A stretch of DNA of 64,000 nt from the NCBI RefSeq assembly GCF_900177515.1, contig NZ_FXAK01000005.1:605001-669000 (forward strand). Reading direction: 5' to 3'. This document shows positions 9,863 to 17,675 of this stretch, piece after piece. A model generated the notes under the pieces. It was not told the origin of the DNA, made no database searches, and saw only the letters and a list, made by a program, of their open reading frames with translations. A program made the position numbers and the translations under genes. Numbering within the stretch: the first letter of the stretch is position 1; the number at the start of each line of letters is the position of its first letter. The DNA is from Azospirillum oryzae (GTDB taxonomy: Bacteria > Pseudomonadota > Alphaproteobacteria > Azospirillales > Azospirillaceae).

Positions 9863-11020
9863 TCAGGCGGCAGCGGTGGCGGCCGGAGCCAGCGATTCGT
9901 CGAATTCGAAGCTGGCGGCGTCGTCGACGAACTGCTCCTCGATGGTCGTGCGCGGCTGCTGCAGGCAGACGCCGATGTAATCGGCGAAGCGCGGCGGCGG
10001 GGCGAAGCCTTCGGCCAGCAGGCGGCTGTTGTCGAAGGCGATGTCCTGGGCCGTGAACCTGTGGTACTTGCGACCGCCGGCGGCCATCGTCCGGTGCAGG
10101 ATGTCGCGCTGCGGGAAGGCGAGGCGATAGGCGCGGTCGAACGGCTTCCAGCCTTCCGGACCCTTGGGGTCGAAGAAGCTGTAGGGGCGGGTGCCCTCAT
10201 GGCCGTGGCTGGTGAAGGCCTCTTCGAAATCGACCCAGGTGGTCCGGCTGCCGATGCCGGCGGAGATATGATAGAGGTTGTGTTTCAGGTCGGGCTTGCG
10301 CAGCAGGTCGTGCAGCCGGGCCGAGGCCCAGTCCACCGGCACGATGTCGATGAAGCCGTCGGGCGAGCAGGGCAGGATGCCGGTGCGGTCGACCAGACGG
10401 AAGAACCAGAAGATGCTGGCGCTGGGGCGCACGCCCAGCTGGGTGTGGCCGACGACGATCGACGGCCGGCAGACGACGATCGGCAGGTCGGGGAAGCCGG
10501 CCGCCAGGGCACGCTCGGCCGCCGCCTTGCTGCGGGTGTATTCGACGATGTGCGGGGTGTCGTGGCCGGGGGCCGGGGCCTCGCTCACCATTTCCAGCCA
10601 CGGCGTCTCGCCGCAGCAGAAGGCGGTGCCGATATGCAGGAAGCGCTGGAGATGCTTCATCCGGCGGGCGCGGGCGGCCAGCGCCAGCGTGCCGTCGACA
10701 TTGATCTGCCAGACGGAATGGCGGCTGTCGAAGGAGGTGTCGGCGGCGACATGGACGATGTGGGTCACCGCGTCCAGCCGCGGGTCGGTGCTGGTCGCCA
10801 ACGACTGCAGGTCACCCGGCAGGATTTGGCACAGGCCGGCATAGGCCTCGGCCGTGGCGCGGTCGACGCAGCGCGCGAGGTTGGCGGCGAGGCGGGCGCG
10901 GCAGGCGGCCTCGTCGGCGCCGCGGATCAGCAGAATGCAGTCCGCCGCGGATCCGTTCCGCACGGCGTCGAGGTAGAAGGAGCCGCCGAGGAAGCCGGTG
11001 CCGCCGGTGAGAAGGATCAT
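9863..11020 (-). CDS. Thioester-reductase-like extended SDR (NAD-binding_4)
   Basis: The protein (385 aa) opens with the NAD(P)-binding motif GGTGFLGG (6-13). The SDR strand HIVHVAADTSF (88-98) follows, then the catalytic pair Tyr161 and Lys165 in VEYTRSKAAAE, and CRPSIVVGH. This matches the reductase domain found at the end of nonribosomal peptide synthetases and in fatty acyl-CoA reductases, which release a thioester-bound acyl chain as an aldehyde or alcohol. Here it is a stand-alone protein. The start at 11020 has GAGG 7 bp upstream; an in-frame start further up would overlap the exporter gene. Beside two peptide-type exporters it suggests processing of an acyl or peptidyl thioester, but no synthetase gene lies in the window. 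Confidence 0.82.
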   Translation of the reverse strand: MILLTGGTGFLGGSFYLDAVRNGSAADCILLIRGADEAACRARLAANLARCVDRATAEAYAGLCQILPGDLQSLATSTDPRLDAVTHIVHVAADTSFDSRHSVWQINVDGTLALAARARRMKHLQRFLHIGTAFCCGETPWLEMVSEAPAPGHDTPHIVEYTRSKAAAERALAAGFPDLPIVVCRPSIVVGHTQLGVRPSASIFWFFRLVDRTGILPCSPDGFIDIVPVDWASARLHDLLRKPDLKHNLYHISAGIGSRTTWVDFEEAFTSHGHEGTRPYSFFDPKGPEGWKPFDRAYRLAFPQRDILHRTMAAGGRKYHRFTAQDIAFDNSRLLAEGFAPPPRFADYIGVCLQQPRTTIEEQFVDDAASFEFDESLAPAATAAA

Positions 11021-11081
11021 GGTGTGCCTCTGTCTCGCGTCTGAAGGGATGGGGGCAGGGGATGAAGAAGGGGGACCCGTC

Positions 11082-12758
11082 TCAGGACGAGGCGGGGAGG
11101 AGGTCGGGGGCGGGAATGCCACCCGGGGAAACCGTGGTAACGAGCCGGCGGATGCCGCCGCGGTCGACCTGGAGCTGCACGTCGGCCGCGTCGAAATAGG
11201 CGTCGTCGTGGGTCACCGCGATGACGGTGATGCCGCGCGCCTTCAGCCAGGGAATGATCTCGCGGTAGAACTTGCGCCGGAAATAGGGGGACTGGTCGGC
11301 CGCCCATTCGTCCAGCACCAGCACCGGCTTGCGTTCCAGCAGGGCGGCGATCAGGGCGAGGCGCTTCTTCTGGCCCTGCGACAGATCGACGGTGGTGAAG
11401 GCGCGGCCGTCGAGCGCAACCTTGTCGGACATCTCCAGCAGGTCGAGAAGCTCGTCGGCAAAGCCGTCGTCCAGCGTTGCGGCGCCATAGAGCTGGCGGG
11501 TCACATGGCTGTCGGAGAACACCACGGCGAAGCGGTCGCGATGGGCGGCCAGACTGTCCGGTCCCACCGCCACGCCGTCGACCGACAGGGTGCCGCGCTG
11601 GATCGGATACAGGCCCAGCAGCATGTGGATCAGCGTGCTCTTGCCCGCACCGTTGTGGCCGGTGATGAAGACGACGCTGCCGCGCTCGACCGTCATGTCC
11701 ACCGGGCCGACGGTGAAGGAGCCGCTGCCGTCGCGGCCGGCATGGCGGAAGGTGGCGCCGTCGAGCGCGATGGTGGAGAAGCCGTCTTCCCCGGCGTCGG
11801 GGGTGCGGCCCCGGACCACCGCCTGCGGTGCCGCCTTCAGTTCCGCCTCCACCGCCAGATAGGAGCGGGCGGCGGTCTCGGCGGCGATATAGGACGGGTA
11901 GGAGGCGACGATGGTGATGACCGGATAGGCGATGAAGGCGGCGGCATGGCCGGCCAGGATGACGGTCGCGATGTCGGTGTCGGTCACCGCCGGCAGCAGG
12001 AAGATGATCCCGGCCAGCGCGGCGTAATAGGTCAGCTCGCTGATGGTGAAGTAATGGCTGTACTCCGCACCGAAGCGATGGCGTTCCTTGCGCAGCGTTT
12101 CGGCACAGGCGGTCGCGTCGGCCAGCGCATTGGCGGCGCGGCGTCGGTTCAGCTTGCATTCGCGCAGCGTCTGCAGGATGTGCTCCGACCGTTCCGACAG
12201 GGCGCCTTCGGCCTCGTGGATGGTCTCCGACATCAGCTCCAGCCGGATGACGGAGCGACCGATCAGGATTCCGCCGACCACCAGGAAGCAGAGCACGATC
12301 AGCACCGCCGCACCCGACAGTGTGGCGAGATACAGAAGGCACAGCAGGATCGCGGCGACCGACTGGAAGCTGATGACCAGCGTCGGTACCGCCTGCGCCA
12401 GCAGCTGCAGCTCCGGCCCCGCCACCTGGGCGAGACGGGATGAGCCGACCGCCATCGCGTCCGGCAGGTCGGCGGCCACCGCCCGGCGCAGCAGGTCGAC
12501 GCGCAGCACTGCCAGGGCGGCTTGCATGCGCTTGGACGCCGCGTTCATCATCCAGCCCTGGGCGATGCGCCACAGGAAGGCCGACAGCAGGAAGACGATC
12601 AGCAGCCGCTGCAAGCCTTCCGGATCGTCCAGCGCCAGCAGCGCGTCGTTCAGCGAGGTCAGCAGGGCGAGGTTGAGCGCGGCCGCCAGCACAGCCAGCA
12701 GCATCAGCGGCTGGATGTTGCGCAACGCCTCGCGTCTCAGGATACGCCAGAGGTCCAT
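11082..12758 (-). CDS. ABC exporter of the cyclic-peptide type (PvdE/SyrD-like), copy 1
   Basis: A 558-aa half-transporter has an N-terminal six-helix membrane domain (about 1-300) and a C-terminal ATPase. Walker A is GHNGAGKST (about 375), the signature LSQGQKKRLALIAALL, Walker B PVLVLDEWAADQSPYFRR and the H-loop VTHDD. The DEWAADQ motif is a hallmark of the exporters that move siderophore precursors and lipopeptides across the inner membrane. A second, divergent member of the same family lies two genes upstream; the pair could form a heterodimer. The gene is 7 bp downstream of the SPFH gene. The cargo is unknown. Confidence 0.87.
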   Translation of the reverse strand: MDLWRILRREALRNIQPLMLLAVLAAALNLALLTSLNDALLALDDPEGLQRLLIVFLLSAFLWRIAQGWMMNAASKRMQAALAVLRVDLLRRAVAADLPDAMAVGSSRLAQVAGPELQLLAQAVPTLVISFQSVAAILLCLLYLATLSGAAVLIVLCFLVVGGILIGRSVIRLELMSETIHEAEGALSERSEHILQTLRECKLNRRRAANALADATACAETLRKERHRFGAEYSHYFTISELTYYAALAGIIFLLPAVTDTDIATVILAGHAAAFIAYPVITIVASYPSYIAAETAARSYLAVEAELKAAPQAVVRGRTPDAGEDGFSTIALDGATFRHAGRDGSGSFTVGPVDMTVERGSVVFITGHNGAGKSTLIHMLLGLYPIQRGTLSVDGVAVGPDSLAAHRDRFAVVFSDSHVTRQLYGAATLDDGFADELLDLLEMSDKVALDGRAFTTVDLSQGQKKRLALIAALLERKPVLVLDEWAADQSPYFRRKFYREIIPWLKARGITVIAVTHDDAYFDAADVQLQVDRGGIRRLVTTVSPGGIPAPDLLPASS

Positions 12759-12765
12759 CGCCGCC

Positions 12766-14073
12766 TCACTTCGACTGGATCATGTCGAGCAGCTTGGACG
12801 GCGACACCTTCGACAGGATCGGCGCCGAGGCTGCGGTCTTGGAGCCCTCCTTCGCCGGCTCCGGCTTGGTGCCGGGAGCCGGGGCCGCCGGATGCGGTGT
12901 CGCCGACGGTGCGGCTTCGGCGCTGCCGGTGTTCAGGCTCGGCATCTGGCCGACCGGCGTCTGGCCGGGGGTGCCCTCTCCGCTCAGCGACGGCAGCTGC
13001 GAAACCGGCGGAATGGCGGCACTGGTGGGCACCGACGTCAGCTTGGCATTCGGCGAGGCGGGCGGCGCGCCGGGTGCCGTCGTGGGCGCACTGGGAATGG
13101 GCGCGGCGTTCTGGCCGGAGGCGGCGTCGAGGATCAGCGGAAGCCCGCCGCTGGCGGCGTTGCCGATCACCACGATCTTGGCGTTGGGCGAATGGGCAAG
13201 TTCCAGCGTCGCCTCGATGCCGCGCCAGCGCAGGTAGTTCTCGGTCAGGTTGGCCTGCACGGTTTCCTGGAAGGCGCGGATGCCCTGGCCTTCCAGCTGC
13301 TTGCGCTGGCTCTCGAACAGCTCGCGCTGCAGGCGGAACTGGTATTCCTGCGCCGCCTGGTCCTGCTGGATCTTGCGTTCGATCGACGCCATGATCGCTT
13401 CGGGCAGGGAGACGTTGCGGATCAGGATGTCCTGGATCAGCAGATAGCCGGTCTTGGTCCGCCCGTCCGGCTTCGGCACATTCTCGGCGCCGATCAGCTG
13501 GGCGTACATCACGCGGTCGGCGACCTGCTCGTAGGTTTCGGTCTGCACCCGCAGGCGGCGATGGGCATACAGCTCGTCCGCCTTGAAGCGCGACACGATC
13601 TCGCGCGAGACGGATCCGACTTCCGGCACCAGCAGCACTTCCAGATAGCGCGGGCCGACATTCTTGTGCAGGGCGGCCAGCATCTCCGCATAGGGGCGGT
13701 AGCGCACCGTGATCTCGATGCTGACGTTCAGGCCGTCGTTGGCGATGGCCGAATAGGAGCGCGTGTCCTCCTGCAGGCGCAGGTCATAGATCTCAATCTT
13801 GTCCCAGGGGAAGATGACATGGACGCCTTCGGGCAGAGCCGGCGCCATCTGGGTGCCCTGGTGGAAGCGCTTCCACAGCACGCCGCCGTGGCCGGCGGGG
13901 ATGAAGACGACGATGGACGGGGCGAAGTAAAGGAAGATCAGGATCCCGACCAGCAGCGTGCACAGCAGGGACCGGCGGTGTTCGTCGTACCAGTGGGCCA
14001 GCAGCGCGCGCAGGCGCGACTTCGGCTTCGGCAGCGCATCGGCGTCGTCGATGGTGAAGGCCTGGTCAGCCAT
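12766..14073 (-). CDS. SPFH/prohibitin-like membrane protein
   Basis: This 435-aa protein has one transmembrane helix at about 36-58 (LLCTLLVGILIFLYFAPSIVVFIPAG). An SPFH (Band 7) domain follows, with ALPEGVHVIFPWDKIEIYDLRLQED, SIEITVRYRP and a coiled coil rich in Gln, Glu and Arg (QDQAAQEYQFRLQRELFESQRKQLEGQG). The last 120 residues are a Pro/Ala/Ser-rich, probably disordered tail. SPFH proteins build ring scaffolds that organise membrane proteins. The gene is wedged between the two exporter genes (1 bp and 7 bp gaps), so the protein is probably a scaffold for that exporter pair. This role is inferred from position. Confidence 0.85.
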   Translation of the reverse strand: MADQAFTIDDADALPKPKSRLRALLAHWYDEHRRSLLCTLLVGILIFLYFAPSIVVFIPAGHGGVLWKRFHQGTQMAPALPEGVHVIFPWDKIEIYDLRLQEDTRSYSAIANDGLNVSIEITVRYRPYAEMLAALHKNVGPRYLEVLLVPEVGSVSREIVSRFKADELYAHRRLRVQTETYEQVADRVMYAQLIGAENVPKPDGRTKTGYLLIQDILIRNVSLPEAIMASIERKIQQDQAAQEYQFRLQRELFESQRKQLEGQGIRAFQETVQANLTENYLRWRGIEATLELAHSPNAKIVVIGNAASGGLPLILDAASGQNAAPIPSAPTTAPGAPPASPNAKLTSVPTSAAIPPVSQLPSLSGEGTPGQTPVGQMPSLNTGSAEAAPSATPHPAAPAPGTKPEPAKEGSKTAASAPILSKVSPSKLLDMIQSK

Positions 14074-14074
14074 G

Positions 14075-15787
14075 TCACGCGGTCTCCTGCAAGCAAGCCA
14101 TGACGGGGTGGGACGCGGCCGTGGCGGCCGGCATGTCCATTCGCCCGTTGGTCATTCGGCCATTGTTCATCTGGATGGTGACGTCGCAGACCGACGACAC
14201 GTCGCCGTCATGCGAGACGAAGATCACGGTGCGGCCGAGCGACCGCAGCTTGCCGATGATCTCGTTGGTGAAGCGGGTGCGGAACTCGGCGTCCTGGTCG
14301 GAGGTCCATTCATCGAGGATGACGACCGGCCGGCCTTCGGCCACCGCGACCGCCAGGGCGACGCGCCGGCGCTGCCCCTTCGACAGGTCGCGGTTCAGCA
14401 GCCCGTCGCCGGTGTCCGGCACCAGATGGTCGATCTTCAGATAGGCCAGCATCTCGCGGAACAGCTCGGCGTCGAAGCCGGGGCCCTGCGGCAACCGGGT
14501 GAACAGATGGTGGTCCTGGAACACGGCGCAGAACAGGTCGCGGTAGGCCTCCAGCCGGTCGGTCTCCACCGGCTGCCCGTCGAGCAGCACCTGACCCTCG
14601 TCCGGGCTGAACAGCAGGGGGATGACGCGCAGCAGGGTGGACTTGCCGGACCCGTTGGAGCCGACGATGCCGACCACGCTGCCGGCAGGGATGGTCAGGT
14701 CGACCGGACCGATCACGAAGGGCTCCGGACGTAGCCCGGCACGGTAGGCGAAGCTGACGCCGCGCAGTTCGATGCTGGAGAAGCGGCGCGGCGCGCGGGC
14801 GGTGCGCGACGGCTCGTATTCCAGCGCCGGCATGGTGCCGAGCAGCGCCGTCAGTTGCGCCGCCGCGTCCTCCGCCGCCACATAGTCGGGCACGGCGTTG
14901 AGGAATTTCGACAGCGGGCGGGCCAGGAACAGGATGACCGAGGTGACCAGCGGCAGTTCGGACACCGACATCGCGCCCATGCGCGGGAAGATGAAGACGA
15001 AGACCGCCGAGAAGCCAATGATGATGGTCGCGATCCAGGAGAACAGCTCGCCCAGATTGCGGCCGTGGCGGCGCTTCAGCTCTTCCCAGCGGGCGACGTC
15101 GGCCTCCACCGCCTGGGACAGCTCGTCGCGCCGCGCCTTGCCCAGCTTGATCTCGGCGTTGCCGCCCACCAGTTCGGAGAAGCCCTGGAGCATCCGCAGT
15201 TCGGACTCCTTGGCATCCGTCAGCAGGGCGCGGGTCCGCTGCGCCTCGCGCACGTACCAGCCGCCGACCAGCAGCGCCGCGACCAGCAGCAGCGTGGCGC
15301 CCACGGTCGACAGCGTCCACAGGTAGAGGTATGCCACCGCCGCCACCAGCATCATGTTGGCGGCGATCGACAGGTTGGGCAGCAGGGCCGCGATCCGCTC
15401 CAGCTGGTGGTTGCCCAGGTCGAAGGACCGCTTGGCCTGCAGATCCAGGATGTCGGCATGGCCGCCCAGCGTGACATGGCGCAGGAAGCGACGCCGCACC
15501 TCGGCCAGCGCGCTGAAGGCGGTGGTCAGCGTCAGGGCGACGAAGCGCTTGCTGAAGGCATAGGCGACCAGCAGCGACAGGCAGAAGACGAGGAAGGGAG
15601 TGTCCAGCACCTCGCCGCGCATCCAGCCGCTCAGTTCCGCGCTGAGACTCATCAGGCTGATGAGGTTGGCGGTGGCGGCGACGCAGCCGGTCAGGACCAG
15701 CCGGGTCAGGATGCTGCGGTCGGAAAGGCCGATCAGCGGCAGCAGATAGGACGGCGGCCGGCTGGGGGGAGGAGTGCGCTTGCCCAT
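14075..15787 (-). CDS. ABC exporter of the cyclic-peptide type (PvdE/SyrD-like), copy 2
   Basis: A 570-aa membrane-ATPase fusion related to the other exporter of the operon. The membrane domain covers about 1-310. The ATPase carries Walker A GSNGSGKST (about 395), the signature LSKGQRRRVALAVAV, Walker B PVVILDEWTSDQDAEFR and the H-loop VSHDG. The DEWTSDQ motif again places it with PvdE/SyrD-type exporters. The C-terminus after the ATPase (NNGRMTNGRMDMPAATA) is short and repetitive. A heterodimer with copy 1, held by the intervening SPFH protein, is a reasonable model that the sequence cannot confirm. Confidence 0.86.
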   Translation of the reverse strand: MGKRTPPPSRPPSYLLPLIGLSDRSILTRLVLTGCVAATANLISLMSLSAELSGWMRGEVLDTPFLVFCLSLLVAYAFSKRFVALTLTTAFSALAEVRRRFLRHVTLGGHADILDLQAKRSFDLGNHQLERIAALLPNLSIAANMMLVAAVAYLYLWTLSTVGATLLLVAALLVGGWYVREAQRTRALLTDAKESELRMLQGFSELVGGNAEIKLGKARRDELSQAVEADVARWEELKRRHGRNLGELFSWIATIIIGFSAVFVFIFPRMGAMSVSELPLVTSVILFLARPLSKFLNAVPDYVAAEDAAAQLTALLGTMPALEYEPSRTARAPRRFSSIELRGVSFAYRAGLRPEPFVIGPVDLTIPAGSVVGIVGSNGSGKSTLLRVIPLLFSPDEGQVLLDGQPVETDRLEAYRDLFCAVFQDHHLFTRLPQGPGFDAELFREMLAYLKIDHLVPDTGDGLLNRDLSKGQRRRVALAVAVAEGRPVVILDEWTSDQDAEFRTRFTNEIIGKLRSLGRTVIFVSHDGDVSSVCDVTIQMNNGRMTNGRMDMPAATAASHPVMACLQETA

Positions 15788-15794
15788 CGTCCTG

Positions 15795-16574
15795 TCACTC
15801 CGCCAGCCAGCTGTCGAGGATGCGGGCTATGGTGCCGTTGTCGCGCAGCTTGACGAAGGCGGCCTGCAGGCGCTCCGCCTTTTCCTTGCGCGCCTTCGGC
15901 AGGGCGATGTAGCGGGGGATCAGGCCGGCGGGCTTGGGCAGCACGCGCACGTCCTTCAGCCGGCCGTCCTGCTTGGCCATGTAGTTCAGCACATGCAGGT
16001 CGCCGATGATGACATCGACCCGGCCCAGGATGAGGCGGCGGAAGTTGACGACGTTGCTGCTGGAGGCAAGCTTGTCCAGATAGGTCGCTGCGTCGAAATC
16101 GGGCGCGTAGGAGAAGCCGTCGACCACGCCGATCCGGTAAGGGGTGAGATCCTCCAGCCGGTCGAAGGTGATCGTCGAATCCTTGCGCACCATGAACACC
16201 GTGGTGCCGGTGCGGAACGGCCCGATCATGTTGTATTGCGCGAAGCGGGCGGGTGACGCGATGAACTGGAAGCCGATGTCGGCGGTGTTCTCGTCCATCG
16301 ACTGGACCACCTCCGACCAGGACAGCGGGCGGTGGACCGGGGTGACGTTCAGTTCCTTCAGCAGCGCATTGACGATCTCGGTATCGATGCCGGTGCGGTT
16401 GCCGTTGAAGGAATAATTGTAGGGCGGGAAATGGTCTTCCGACGCCACGGTCCAATATTCCGCCTTCGCCGGGAAGGACATGGCAAGCAGAGCCAGCAGG
16501 CCCAGCAGCAAAGCCGGAAACAGCGGCCGGCGTGGCGGTGCCGTGAGAGGGGGGAGGGTCATGACTGCGGTCAC
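15795..16574 (-). CDS. Family-3 periplasmic substrate-binding protein
   Basis: This 259-aa protein has a hydrophobic signal segment ending in SFPAKA (about 30-37). The mature part starts EYWTVASEDHFPPYNYSFNGNRTGIDTEIVNALLKELN, the beginning of amino-acid-type (SBP_bac_3) binding proteins, and continues with the hinge ADIGFQFIASPARFAQYN. No importer permease is nearby, so it may serve as a ligand sensor or a chaperone for the exported compound. The start is taken as GTG at 16574, which overlaps the stop of the small upstream gene (GTGA); an ATG at 16562 is the alternative. Confidence 0.83.
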   Translation of the reverse strand: MTAVMTLPPLTAPPRRPLFPALLLGLLALLAMSFPAKAEYWTVASEDHFPPYNYSFNGNRTGIDTEIVNALLKELNVTPVHRPLSWSEVVQSMDENTADIGFQFIASPARFAQYNMIGPFRTGTTVFMVRKDSTITFDRLEDLTPYRIGVVDGFSYAPDFDAATYLDKLASSSNVVNFRRLILGRVDVIIGDLHVLNYMAKQDGRLKDVRVLPKPAGLIPRYIALPKARKEKAERLQAAFVKLRDNGTIARILDSWLAE

Positions 16575-16741
16575 GCCTTCGCCGGCTTCTTGCGACGGGT
16601 GGTCAGCAGGATCATGACGAGGAGGGCGCCGGGCGGCGTCAGAACCACCGCCAGAAAGGCGTAAAGCAGGAAGCCGCCGCGGCGGCCGATCCCCAGGAAC
16701 CCGACCAGCAGGCAGAGACCGATATAGATCAGCTCGAACAC
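16571..16741 (-). CDS. 56-aa two-helix membrane protein, unknown function
   Basis: A short reading frame begins with GTG at 16741 (GAGGG about 10 bp upstream) and ends with a TGA overlapping the binding-protein start. It encodes two hydrophobic helices: MFELIYIGLCLLVGFLGIG, then a Gly/Arg turn and FLLYAFLAVVLTPPGALLVM, with a basic C-terminus TTRRKKPAKA that would stay in the cytoplasm. The spacing, overlap and membrane pattern argue that it is a real gene; the family is not recognised. It could be a small subunit of the exporter complex. Confidence 0.6.
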   Translation of the reverse strand: MFELIYIGLCLLVGFLGIGRRGGFLLYAFLAVVLTPPGALLVMILLTTRRKKPAKA

Positions 16742-16783
16742 GGCGATGCTTCCCTCTTTACCCGGCGTTCCGTCGTTCAGGCC

Positions 16784-17284
16784 TTAGCCGGCCTTCTGGA
16801 CCGGCTGCTCGTCCATCTGCGGTGCGGCGGCCGGAGCATCGGCGGCCTCACCCTTGGCGGCCTCGAACTCCTTGCGGAAATACTCGCGCATCGCATCGAC
16901 ATCGAAGTCCAGCAGCGTGCCGCCGGTCTCGAAATGCTGGGCGAACACCTGGCCGAGAGCCCGGGTGGCGGCCAGAGACAGCGCCGGCATCACCGCCACG
17001 CCGAGCGCGGTGCCGATGAAGGGAACGGCCTTGACGGCGGAGCCCAGGACGCTGGAGCTGAGAGCCCCCGGCATGACGCCGCCCAGCAGCGCGCCGACGA
17101 TGGCGCGGGTCCGCTCCTGCGCGAACTCGACCTCGTACAGTTTGGCGAGCTTGTGGACCAGGTTGAGCTGAGCCGCGCTGACGGCGGCGACGTCGGCGCC
17201 CGGCACCGGGATCAGCCCGAAGGCGCCGGAGGCGTAGCTGTGATACTTGATCAGGTCCTGGGCACGCTTCTTACGGTCTACCAT
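16784..17284 (-). CDS. DUF697-like membrane protein
   Basis: The protein (166 aa) contains YHSYASGAFGLIPVPGADVAAVSAAQLNLVHKLAKLYEVEF, the signature of DUF697 proteins, then two hydrophobic stretches (AIVGALLGGVMPGALSSSVLG and AVPFIGTALGVAVMPALSLAAT) and a hydrophilic tail. Family members are often linked to GTPases or membrane stress functions. The start at 17284 was chosen because it precedes the conserved KKRAQDLIKYH block. It is the first gene of the operon running to about 7.4 kb. The function is unknown. Confidence 0.75.
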   Translation of the reverse strand: MVDRKKRAQDLIKYHSYASGAFGLIPVPGADVAAVSAAQLNLVHKLAKLYEVEFAQERTRAIVGALLGGVMPGALSSSVLGSAVKAVPFIGTALGVAVMPALSLAATRALGQVFAQHFETGGTLLDFDVDAMREYFRKEFEAAKGEAADAPAAAPQMDEQPVQKAG

Positions 17285-17675
17285 GATCCGAAGCCTTTCT
17301 CGGGTCGGGATGTGTTGATCGGTGGTGGATATTCCGATGCGCATCACACGTTTCCGTGCGGTTTGCATCGCCGAGCCGAGCTTCCTGGGGGAAAGCAGCA
17401 GCCTTTCGTCAATTGCAGACGCAGCGATTGACAAACAAATGGCGTTTGCTGCTTAGGGCAGCGAAGAAATTAGCAAATCATGATTAGATCGGTTTTCCAG
17501 CAAGACCTATAAGTCTGCCGGTGCAGCGTGAGCTAACCTACTGATACGTTTTTATTAATTAAAATCGTATTAAGTCGCAATAAGGGTTGCTGGGGTTTTA
17601 AAAGGATATTTGATCGCCTTGTCGCGGATTGTGACGAAATTCATCACCGTCTTTTCTTGCGATCACTACATTGTA
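17285..17675. other. AT-rich intergenic region with operon promoter
   Basis: These 391 bp separate the end of the tssM-like gene from the start of the export operon, both on the minus strand, so the promoter of the export operon must lie here. The centre (17440-17660) is much richer in A+T than its surroundings. It contains an imperfect inverted repeat at 17544-17570 with 10-bp arms (ATACGTTTTT and AAAATCGTAT, 9 of 10 matching) around a 7-bp AT loop, a candidate regulator site or weak terminator. No convincing reading frame is seen. Confidence 0.6.
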
